Positions 20,095 to 28,325 of a stretch of DNA of 29,295 nucleotides are shown one piece after another. Source of the stretch: Saccoglossus kowalevskii (Eukaryota; Hemichordata; Enteropneusta; Harrimaniidae); contig NW_003145785.1 in the NCBI RefSeq assembly GCF_000003605.2, forward strand, positions 29,687-58,981, given 5' to 3'. Both the position numbers and the translations under genes were made by a program. Under the pieces are notes generated by a model that saw only the letters and a program-made list of their open reading frames with translations, made no database searches and was not told the DNA's origin. Each line of letters starts with the position of its first letter. Positions within the stretch are counted from its first letter, which is position 1.

Positions 20095-20990
20095 TTGGGC
20101 GCCACCAGTGTCAGAAGGCAGGTGGACTCGGGTCGCAGTTTATCCAATACTTGGTGCACTAGTTGGAAGGGTGGAAAGGAGTAAGTGTCCATGGGACTCC
20201 CAGAGATCGATAGAGCGCTGTGGCAAACACATACACCAGGAGCTTGGCATTCCAGTGATTGGTAACGAGATCTATCTGAGGACTGTGCCAGAGACAAAAA
20301 AACAGTGATCCACAACCCACTGGGGGATCTGCCACTCGGTGTTCTAAAACCGAATACGTCTCAAGAGGGCATTTACGGAACTGTTGCAGAAGAAACTAGG
20401 TTGTGGGACGGTATGGGGTTTGAATATTTATTAGAAAGCCCAACTCGTAGAGGAGCATTTTCATTAATCGCACCTCCCTGTTGTGCCCCTATCAGTCGTT
20501 GTGGTATGGGTTCAAGTAAACTGACAACTGGTGGAGCAGCTTGGTCACCTGTCTAAACACACCCTGGTGGAGACGTACGGCACTGTGCACAAACCGAAAG
20601 GGAGGGTGGTAAACTCTTAAACTTGCCCACAAAAGGGAATCTGAAATACCGGCTGCAAGAGTGGTGAATGGGATGTGGGAATATGCATCACTCAACTCCA
20701 GCGATGCCAACCAATGGCCCGAGTGCACTGACAAAAGCATCGAAATAGGTGTTTCCATCTGGAAACGATTGAGCTCCACAAACCCGTTCAGCCGCCTGAG
20801 GTCTAGGACAAGACACTCTTCTGCACTCTTAGGAATGAGGAAGATATGGGAATAGAACCCTGGCTAATTCCTGCCGGTTGTGTCCGCCTTGACCTCGTCC
20901 CTCAGTAGAAGACTAGAGGGGGATGAGGAGACAGAAGAGGACTTTGATACCCCTGAGACTCTACATTGAGCATCCAGGGGTCAGACCTTC
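20095..20990 (-). pseudogene. Reverse transcriptase / RNase H remnant of element A
   Basis: Frame 20779-20492 matches the element B RT (MELNRFQMET..LLSVHSG.WLASLELSDAY.HIP) but runs out of frame after HIP. The catalytic Y-x-DD place reads YHND (20495-20506). Downstream, frame 20315-20070 holds YSFPPFQLVHQVLDKL and LVAPNWPVKVW, typical of the RNase H-end region of DIRS and related pol proteins; this region is deleted in B. Multiple frameshifts show decay. Confidence 0.65.
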
Positions 20991-21140
20991 CATGCCCAGG
21001 AAGCCGGTGAAGCCTTTAAAGAGATTTTGTGGCTCCCTGGCCCCCATAAGTGCTAGAACGTCACTAGAGCCACGTTCTTGGACCACCTCTGACACTTCCG
21101 CTATCGGTCTTCTTCTGCCCCTTAGAAACTTGTCTTTCCA
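20990..21140 (-). pseudogene. Gag/pol junction remnant of element A
   Basis: Nucleotide similarity to element B at about 24545-24690: the cttcttctgc.ccttag block, the tcagaacg-like block and the ttcaaagaga.ttttg-like block, in the same order. Similarity stops at about 21130-21140, where gene-like cargo begins. Confidence 0.55.
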
Positions 21141-21159
21141 CTTCTTCCCCAAAACAAAC

Positions 21160-21590
21160 TTACTTACCATATCAGCTTTTACTTTATATGGCATTTCTTT
21201 ACCATCTGCAAAACAATACAAATTGATCAAAGAGCTGGCAAACGGATTCATAGTTTCATCATGTTTGAAATTTTGTTTCAAAATTCTTTTGAAATTTACT
21301 AACTTTTTTGTTTCATGACTGGGATTAACATGTTTCCTTATTGCTGATTTGTCAAAGAAATGCCCAACTATAGTACTTCTTGCTGATCTCGTCCAGCAGT
21401 TGCGAGGAGCACATGCACTCTGCTTGTCTGATTGTAATGTTTTCCACATTGAAATGCATTCAAAGAACCTTTTGAGAGGGCACCACTTTCCATTAATATG
21501 TGGGCTGTACCCGACCCATCAATGATGTATCCCATTGCTGACATATACCGGAACATGATATGGTAATGCATCGAAACAGACAAATTATTA
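21160..21590 (-). pseudogene. Gene-like cargo in element A, downstream half
   Basis: Read on the minus strand. Frame 21580-21400 gives FRYMSAMGYIIDGSGTAHIL, then MESGALSKGSLNAF and KHYNQTSRVHVLL. After a frame change, 21370-21160 gives MNPFASSLINLYCFADGKEM and continues to ADM. A GTAAGTAAG directly after ADM looks like a splice donor, and attgttttgcag within it like an acceptor, so an intron-bearing gene may be the source. The pattern G.FHI....M...G..I..SG...I..ESG resembles a multicopy uncharacterised protein type I recall from invertebrate genomes, but I cannot name it. The half continues from 26831 across element B. Confidence 0.45.
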
Positions 21591-21870
21591 GGGTTGTACA
21601 AATCCGTTTGTTTACCTAATCATACCTACCAGAAAGTCCGTGATTACAGCCCCAATCGAAACTATTACCCTGTTCACAAAGATCACCTTAGAGTAGCATT
21701 CCCTATTAGGAAAAAGGCCGCGCACGGGGTTGTCATGCAAACGAGGCGTGATCTGATATTCCCACGGATGGTATGATTAGGTAAACAAATGGGTTTGTAC
21801 AACCCAAATAGTTTACTACATCACCTACCAGAAACGTGGAAATAATAAATTCCATTTATTACTCGTAGGC
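21591..21870. repeat. Element B right ITR with extension, and internal complementary region
   Basis: attagggttgtacaaatccg (from 21591) is repeated inverted at about 21772-21811, with the pairing continuing into acctaccag and tccgtg. The inner copy is joined to tttactacatcacctaccag (about 21811), the complement of the left terminus. A junction of the two terminal complements is the definition of the DIRS internal complementary region. The right ITR lacks about 40 bp (aataataaattcc... block) kept in the left ITR. Confidence 0.7.
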
Positions 21871-22212
21871 AGAGTAGCACGCTCACCGGAGCGGGGAAGT
21901 TCCTACGGCTGAAATGTATATTTTTCGACCTCAAAAAGGAAGATCCAAAAACAAAAACTGAGAAATCTAAAGCTACTCACCAACAAGGAGGCTAGTCCCA
22001 GGATAAAACCAATTAGGTGACTCTTCAGGGACTGGGTGCCCGGGTAGACCCCCCAATTTAGGGAGGCTACTAAAGCCAGTCAACTGAAAAAAAATAGGGC
22101 CATCAACAATTTTAATGCATCGAAACAGTATATTGTTAGGGTTTGATAGCGCCGAACAAAAACTGGTAACGTCAAGCAAAAGAGGCTGGTTTCGATCGAA
22201 GGCACTATCGCG

Positions 22213-23330
22213 CTAATGCTTTCGCGCATAGGGCCCCTTGGTGGTGCGGGCTGGGTCAGTGAACACAGTCTGACCCGTCACCACTGGACCCAACCTGTAG
22301 AGGCCCTGCAGTGCTTGGAGGTCTCTCAGGTAATAATTAATGAAGACATTCTGGGATCTCCAGAACCCTGCTCGAGTGAGGCCCCAGATATCAAAACAAT
22401 GAGTTAGCTGTCCCGCGCACCTCATGTACCTTCACCTGGTGGCATTCCAAACGAACTGATGAAGAAGCAGTTAACCTATACGCTTCCACACCCATCAACA
22501 ATCCACCACGAAATGGTGATATTCAAAGCAGGGTGGCTCTGTTTGCCCCACCCGTAACAGACAAACATGCGCTTCTCACTACCCCTAGACACCTTGATAC
22601 GATCACAGTAGCAGCTCAGAGCTCGAACCGGGCATAGAATCCGTTCCTGATGATCCTCCTTGCCCACAATGTTAGTGAGGCATGGGATGACGATCAGCTC
22701 AGAGTCGCGCCCTGGGATTTGATTCTTGGCAAGTAAGCCCAGCCGAGTCTTCAGAATAACTTGCGAGTTCATAATAGATGCACATCTGTCACTAAAGGAC
22801 AGTGCCCCTATCTCTGAGCGCCGCCTACCTGATGCCAGAGCCAAAAGAAAAACTGTTAGTGACTTACTTCATGTCTGCCTTATCCATAGGCTCGAAGGGG
22901 GGTGTCGTAACACCGACAGAACTAACGACAAGTCCCAGTAAGGAGGATTCGTTAGCCCTTTGGCACGTGGCCTCTTCGAGCAGAAAGACTTAAACAGTTG
23001 ACTCATAATGGAACTCGAAGCCAGTTTAAGTCCAGCAGATTCTGATAAAACTGGGACTAAAACTGACCGATATCCAAGAATTGTTGATATAGATTTCTCT
23101 TGATTAAACAAATAAAGGAAAAAATAGAGGGACTGAGATGATCAATCTCCCTTCCGTCACACCAATCAGAGTACAGTTTCCATCTGGATTCGTACAACCG
23201 TCTGGTGCCGTCTGACTGTGTGGAAGCGAGGAACTTGGACAATTCTGCAGAAAAGTCTTCCGCTTGCATAAGTTTATCGACAGCCTCTATGCGTGAAGAT
23301 GGAATAACACAGGGCTCATTGGTAGCCTGC
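22213..23330 (-). pseudogene. Tyrosine recombinase (YR) of element B, frameshifted
   Basis: Frames 23269-23057, 23111-22869, 22844-22476 and 22425-22213 line up as one protein of about 350 residues. The N-terminal core-binding part has STQSDGTRRLYESRWKLYSDW. The catalytic part has LALASGRRRSEIGALSF (first Arg, about 22820), ILCPVRALSCY, HEVR (His at 22424-22426, Arg at 22415-22417) and RSQNVFINYYLRDL with the Tyr nucleophile (about 22335). All the main catalytic residues are thus readable, but frameshifts and a stop lie between them. YRs join the circular DNA intermediate of DIRS elements into the genome. Confidence 0.75.
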
Positions 23331-23517
23331 CATCCATCTGGGACAACAAATCCGGGAGATCCGGCAGCTCCACTGGTGACTCAACTAGAAGTTCCAGCAA
23401 CAACGGGAATGCCACCCATGGGGGGATCTGCAGTTGAACTATGAAGGTCAAGTTCCTCAATCCTCATTCCTCATGTAGTCCAGTAAGTACCTCTGAATTG
23501 GATGAGACGGAGAGCTG

Positions 23518-24545
23518 CTAACTGAACCAGACTGCAACTGACGTCATTTTGCCAATAAGCCACATTAGTTCGTGCATTGACGCCGATCCCATCGACCGGA
23601 GTTGGCTAGCGAGCTCTACAAGCGAGCTGCATCGCTCCTGAGAGGGGCAAACACGCCCTTGCTCCGTGTCGAACTGCATACCCAGAAACACTAGGCTGTG
23701 GGACAGTATTGGGTTGGACTTGGTAAAATTTATTAAAAAGCCCAACTCGTGCAGGAGCATCTGCGTCAACCGCACATGCTCCACATGCTCCCTGTCTCGG
23801 TTGTGTATTAACAAGTCGTCGAGGCATGGGTTCAGATAGACCGATGACTGGTGTAGCAGCTGGGTCACCTGTCTTAGCACTCTGGTGAATACATGTGGTG
23901 CCCTGCACAGACCGAAAGGGAGGGCGGTAAACTCGTAGACTTTGCCCTCTATTGGGAATCTGAGATACCGGCTGCATGAGTGAATAGGAATGTGGAGGTA
24001 AGCGTCGCTCGAATCCAGCGACGCCAACCAATCGCCCAAGTGCACTGACAGAAGTACCGAAGCCGATGTTTCCATCCGGAAGTGCTTGAGTTCCACAAAC
24101 CTGTTCAGCCGACTGAGGTCTAGGACTGGACGCCACCCCCAAAACTCTTGGGAACGAGGAAGATGCAGGAATAGAACCCTGGTGATACATGGGTTTCCCC
24201 ACTAGATGTATTGCCCTTTTCTCCAGAAGGCTTGCTACTTCCTGTCGGATTGTCTCTGCCTTGACCTCATCCCTCGGCAAAAGACCTGAGGGGGTGAGGA
24301 GTCAGGGGAGGAGGAGACCGAAGAGGAATCCGATACCCATGAGACACTACTTCGAGTGTATAGGGATCAGAAACCCTCCTGCACCAAGCTGGTATGTGCT
24401 GCATAAGGCGCGATCCTATGGGAAGGAGAGATGGGGGTTCGGATCTAGTGCTTCCCAAACTCCATCCTCCAGAATGGGAGACGAAAAGGGGCAGACTGAG
24501 CCCGGGAACCAGGGTAGAGAGACCCGGAGTTGTACCGCCATCCAT
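23518..24545 (-). pseudogene. Reverse transcriptase of element B
   Basis: Frame 24545-24267 gives the RT lead-in (GSRLMQHIPAWCRRVSDPYT, then LEVVSHGYRIP). A second frame, 24280-24150, gives ETIRQEVASLLEKRAIHLVG. After a frameshift near 24140, frame 24096-23518 gives the polymerase core: LASLDSSDAYLHIPIHSCSR, YLRFPIEGKVYEFTALPFGL, RAPHVFTRV, and the catalytic motif CLDD (23815-23826) where Y-x-DD is expected. FLGMQFD follows. The pattern is that of DIRS RTs. The Tyr-to-Cys change is one transition (tac to tgc). Encoded by the same strand as gag and YR. Confidence 0.8.
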
Positions 24546-24599
24546 GTCCAGGCAGCCGGCAAAACCTTCAAAGAGACTTTGCAGCCCCCCGTCCCTAGA

Positions 24600-26368
24600 A
24601 GTGTCAGAACGCCCACCACCAATGCCACGTTACTTGGGCTTTTGTTGACGCTTCCCACTCCCAGTCTTCTTCTGCTCCTTAGGAGGAGACCATGAGCACT
24701 TAGATCCTCGTCGGTTGAGGCTCCGAGCGACAGACTTACTACCTAGAGTGGTTTTGGTATGACCCGTTGACCAGAAGGACTAGCTACTTTGGCCAACAGA
24801 GACGATTGCTTCCATTGGATATGCTGATCTTCTGCAAATGCCAAACCATTCACTGCATCCACTAACTGGCCATCAATTAGCCGGTCACGCCCCAAGGCCT
24901 TCTCCGCAGGCGATCAAACTCGTCTCCCGCTGGAGTAGGATAGGCGCACAGACCCAGAACTGCCTCACGCTCAGCCAAAACCGCTCCTGCCAAGAGGGCA
25001 GCATGGACTTGCAGGATATCTCACAAAGCGACTCTTTGTGCGGCCAGGAACTGGCCCATCTGCCCAAGAATCGAGGTTCGTTGCTGAGCAAGGTGAGCTG
25101 GCGCTCTAACGCTAGAGAAACCCATTCTAAAAACTTGATAAGTCTAAGTTCCGCCCGTAAGGCCTATGCACTAGTAGGCTCTGGTGCCGGTCAAATGACC
25201 ACACAACGTTGCCTTCCCTATCCGCACTACCCGCCTTAACAAAAGTATAGGTACTGGGATCGGGACGGGGAACCTGTGGAGAAGGCTGTGGAACTGTGTG
25301 AGTGTCCGGGTCGATAGCCCCAATGGGGTATCGATTGACCCAACGGAAGGCATTGGACGTGATCACTCCGAAAACAGGTTCAAGCTTTTTGTCCTTTTTC
25401 CCCGAAAGGGTACCAATCGCCCCCTCCATCGCCCTCTGAACCCCCTCCATAGCCTGGGTCACACGCCCAGAGTAGCTGGCTAGCGTGCAGTGGGAGAGGA
25501 GAGCGCCGATGAAAGGCTCCACCTGACTAACCCCCCCCCCCCTGGTCCTCCTGAGTCCTACCCTGAGATTCCAGAAGGGAGTTGACTTTTGAAGCCAGAT
25601 TACGCATCCAGACTGTCCAAGCCATCTCTTCACCCTGGGAAAGTAGTTTTCCACCTTGACTAGTACCCGTACAGGGAGGCAACTGGGCCTGTCCCTGTGA
25701 TAGCGCAATGCACTCAGGCTGCATCGGTAACGGTAAAGTACCGATGGATTGAACAGGTTTGGTCTCTAAAATATGTGCCAATTCCACCGGGGGACTTAGT
25801 GCCGATGTTGGCGCCCTAGAGGGAACACACCATTTATCAACGTCAGTCGCCGTGGTGACTGGGAACTGCGATCTCCCTGCGAAAGCGGTTGGCCGGTGTT
25901 CATTAGCCTCGGTAATATCCGATGAGGAAGCCCACTCCATGTTGGGAGAATTTAGATTCTCCATCGGTAAACTGTTCTGGCAGGTCTTGTCTCAATCATC
26001 GACCCCGTCACCTCGAGCAGGGAGCCAGATAGTGACAACTCTCCCAAATTCTTGGATGTCGACCGGAGGTGAGCCTCGCATTGACTACCAAGCGTAGGGA
26101 AAGATTTCTCACTCATAGAATTCGACACACTGGCGCTAGCCGCAGTAAGAGATTTCCCCCTCTTTCCGCGATCTCTACCAGCCTTAGATCGCATGCCTTC
26201 AGCCTTCAGCCACATTTTATAGTTCCATAAATCACAAATACCCTCAAGGCAGACCCCGGAGTCCCTGACGCAATTAAGGCAAGCATGACAGCACATATGG
26301 GGATCCCAAGTGTATAGCAGGAAGGGCATGTCCTACGTTTCGTCCGTCTTTTTTTGAGACTTAGGCAT
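24600..26368 (-). pseudogene. Gag-like region of element B
   Basis: A probable start codon lies at 26368-26366 (MPKSQKKTDET), then a stop and frame changes. Frame 26329-25952 holds DPHMCCHACLNCVRDSGVC and LEGICDLWNYKMW, a Cys/His-rich N-terminus of the type seen in DIRS Gag proteins. Further pieces (25964-25527, 25708-25127, 25091-24885) cover a Ser/Pro-rich middle and a Trp-rich later part. A C12 run at 25531-25542 breaks the frame. Gag would package element RNA. Identity rests on place, composition and the Cys/His cluster rather than a named fold. Confidence 0.55.
25531..25542 (+). repeat. C12 tract inside element B gag
   Basis: A homopolymer that shifts the gag frame; the minus strand reads a Gly/Pro-like run at this point. 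Confidence 0.7.
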
Positions 26369-26640
26369 TTTATTAGAGTCTGCAAAAATTAAGAAAGTGA
26401 GATAGAAAAATAAAACGAGTAAATTCACCATGCCAAAATTCGGAATCCGGTGAAAGTAAACTGAGCCGGCAATTCAATTAAAAACAGGTAAAAACAGGGC
26501 CCCTTAATAATGGAAAGCCTTTATGGTAATGCGTCAATCACCACACTACATGTAATTACTGTGTACTCTAGATAATTCTCAGTCAGAAAACTGTAACGCG
26601 TCTTTCGTCGTGCTTGTAAAATGCGCAGCGTAAAAATATT
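26369..26640 (-). other. Leader between element B left ITR and gag
   Basis: No open frame. The part near 26590-26660 resembles 27585-27665 in element A (gtaaaatgc.g.agcg.aaaaatatt), so both elements share a 5' leader next to the ITR. Confidence 0.5.
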
Positions 26641-26830
26641 GCTGCCATTGTTAAGCAGAAACGAAAGAGAGGCCTTTTTCCTAATAGGGAATGCTACCCT
26701 AAGGTGTTCTTTGTGAACAGTGTATATTCCCTAATAGTTTCTGATTGGGGCTGTAATCTGCAGTTAAGCCTACGAGTAATAAATGGAATTTATTATTTCC
26801 ACAGACTTTCTGGTGGGTGATGTAGTAAAC
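26640..26830 (-). repeat. Element B left inverted terminal repeat
   Basis: Reverse complement of the body of 21620-21730. Shared blocks: accagaaagt, attacagccccaatc, gttcacaaaga.cacctta, gtagcattccctattagg, and aaaaaggcc. It lacks the roughly 37-bp extension of the right end. Confidence 0.8.
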
Positions 26831-27225
26831 ACATTGTCAAACTTAGGTCTCACAGTGCCCTGCAATTGGCAAGCTGGCTTGGCTATTGCTAGATCATAGG
26901 TTGTTGCAATGTAATCTTTCTCACACTCTTCAGCAAGGGTAACATTCCTTTTCATAGTTTCATTCACAACATCATGCCTTGTAGAAGGGACTCCGATGTT
27001 TGCCAAATAGCCTATTTTCTGAACAGGAAGATCATCATTAGTTATTGTGGAGTTCCAGCCAGACCACATTGGTACTTGTTTGTTTTACAAGATATTGTCC
27101 ATGCAACATCTCTGGCAACACACGCATTGTAATTTACAGGCTTGTCCAATGTTTGTATACCAAAATTGAAATGGGATATCTTAAGCTTTTTTCTAACTGG
27201 TTCAAGCTCAGTATTTGGTATTCAA
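26831..27225 (-). pseudogene. Gene-like cargo in element A, upstream half
   Basis: From about 27225 the minus strand reads EPVRKKLKISHFNFGIQ and LDKPVNYNACVARDVAWTI. After one frame change near 27075 it reads WSGWNSTITNDDLPVQKIGY, VPSTRHDVVNETMKRN, ATTYDLAIAKPACQLQG and RPKFDNVF. Element B interrupts exactly after this. Removing B lets DNVF run on to a FDA(F)HIMFRYM-like sequence at about 21585-21540, apart from one extra base. The protein type is not a known DIRS product, and I cannot name it. It is probably a captured host or other-element gene, now a pseudogene. Confidence 0.45.
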
Positions 27226-27580
27226 GACTTCTCTTGTTTTGTTTTGCTTCATAGCAGTAGGAGGACGTGATACTGGTGATGATGCTGCTGATGATGATAA
27301 TGAGTTTATATCACTCACTCACATCACTCACTGAAACAGACACATCGTTAGCTTCGGCCGAGGGATTTCCCGTTTTAAAAGTGATGCATACAAGCTTTCT
27401 GGATCGCTTGCCCTCAGCTGCAGCCCCACCTCAAAGTGCTACCACGATCAAGAATGCCACAGATCGCAAATTCCGTCAAGGCAGAATCCTGAGTCCTGTT
27501 GTCCTGTTTGCGACCATAACAAAAATGACAACATATATGTTTACCGTTATGTCGGAACAGTCAGATTTCTAGGAAGCTCA
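27226..27580. other. Unassigned part of element A cargo
   Basis: On the minus strand gtttcag at about 27340 could be an acceptor before the coding stretch. On the plus strand a Cys-rich stretch (ESCCPVCDHNKND near 27497-27535) is open but isolated. Direction and identity are undecided. It lies between the A leader and the recognisable cargo. Confidence 0.3.
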
Positions 27581-27881
27581 GTGAACAAACTGTAATCTGC
27601 CTCTTTTGTCCAGTAAAATGCTGTAGCGGAAAAATATTCCAAACTTCATACACCAGAAACAAAAAAAGAATGAAACTATACAGGCCTTGTGTGCGGTGAT
27701 CGCCCTGGGGTGACCCCTTAGGCAAGGCCTTTTGCTTAGAGAATGTAACCCTAGGGTGTTCCCTGTGGACCCAGGTATATTCTCTAATTTCTGTTTGGAG
27801 CTGTAATCTGTAAATAAGCCTAACTAGTAATAAATGAAATTTATTATTTCCATGGATTTTTTGGTAGGTGATGTAGTAAAC
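27580..27881 (-). repeat. Element A left inverted terminal repeat and leader
   Basis: Reverse complement of the body of 18632-18835. Shared blocks: aaaatcc.tggaaataataaattt, gttaggctta, tagagaatatacc, cacaggga, attctctaag, cctaaggggtcac, and tatagtttc. It diverges from element B ITRs by perhaps a quarter of positions, so A and B are different subfamily members. Confidence 0.75.
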
Positions 27882-28230
27882 TGATGCAGGTGCATAGAAT
27901 TAACCAGCGTTCATCCTTGTTTCTAATATACACGTGTTGAATTACATAATCCCAGTCTTTTAAATTGGTTAAGAACCCGGAATATTGGAAAATATTATGT
28001 TGTTTGGGTTAATATTTGACTAATGAAATGGCAAAGTACTAACATCAAAATTTGCAAAAAGAGATAATCGCAATATGGCGAAATGGTACCAAACATGGCA
28101 ACCAAAATTTTGAGCATGGTCGTTGTCAGGTTCCTGTACCGACTGAAGATGCACCATCTTCACGTTTTTAGGTGCCAGTAGATGTGTTAGAGGCATGGAT
28201 CCATAGATCTGGGTAGATCATCATTCAACT
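27882..28230. other. Flank right of element A, no gene seen
   Basis: No repeat shared with the rest of the window and no supported reading frame. Confidence 0.4.
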
Positions 28231-28231
28231 C

Positions 28232-28325
28232 CCTAAGGCATCAGAGCTCAAAGCTTTTTATGCCAACTGGTCAACTATTACAGAGGACTCATGGACCCTT
28301 TCAGCAGTCAAAAAGGGCTAAAAAA
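28232..28325 (+). pseudogene. Possible DIRS RT lead-in fragment, plus strand
   Basis: The frame reads SELKAFYANWSTITEDSWTL and SAVKKG, then a stop. This fits the lead-in before DIRS reverse transcriptases (G.RL..F...W..IT.D.W.L..V..GY), as also seen in element B around 24420. Nothing recognisable follows. It may be a small remnant of a third DIRS-like copy in opposite orientation, or chance. Confidence 0.35.

Larger units (their letters stand above)
21591..26830 (-). mobile_element. DIRS-like retrotransposon B (inner, about 5.24 kb)
   Basis: Read on the minus strand from GTTTACTACATCACCCACCAG (ending at 26830) to ...caaccctaat (21591). Order: left ITR, leader, gag-like frames, RT, a short junction, tyrosine recombinase with R, HxxR and Tyr motifs, internal complementary region, right ITR. 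This is the DIRS order. The RNase H end and methyltransferase region expected between RT and recombinase are missing (only about 250 bp remain). Frameshifts and stops occur in every gene. It lies inside the cargo of element A, so it inserted later. Confidence 0.8.
18597..27881 (-). mobile_element. DIRS-like retrotransposon A (outer, interrupted by element B)
   Basis: Read on the minus strand. The left terminus lies at 27881 (GTTTACTACATCACCTACC) and the right terminus at 18597. Without B, its length is about 4.0 kb. Order: inverted terminal repeat and leader (27881-27580), a gene-like insert (27575-26831 and 21590-21160), a remnant of the gag/pol junction (about 21130-20990), RT and RNase H-like remnants, a recombinase remnant, an internal complementary region and the right terminus. 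Inverted termini with a right-end extension, an RT of the DIRS type and a tyrosine recombinase define the class. Gag is missing, the recombinase is 3'-truncated, and frames are broken throughout, so A is dead. Flanks show no obvious target duplication, as expected for recombinase-mediated insertion. Confidence 0.75.

Noticed and set aside
21591-21811. Stand-alone MITE with 37-bp inverted ends
   Set aside because: The same arrangement occurs at the right end of element A and matches the ITR plus internal complementary region of DIRS elements, which explains it better.
22726-24695. Long plus-strand frames across element B, and the 224-codon minus frame 23606-24280
   Set aside because: Shadows of the RT and recombinase frames; only about the first 40 residues of the 224-codon frame match RT lead-in sequence, and the rest is out of frame.
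27267-27572. Plus-strand 101-codon frame in element A cargo
   Set aside because: No similarity to known DIRS products and opposite to the cargo reading direction; left as unassigned sequence.
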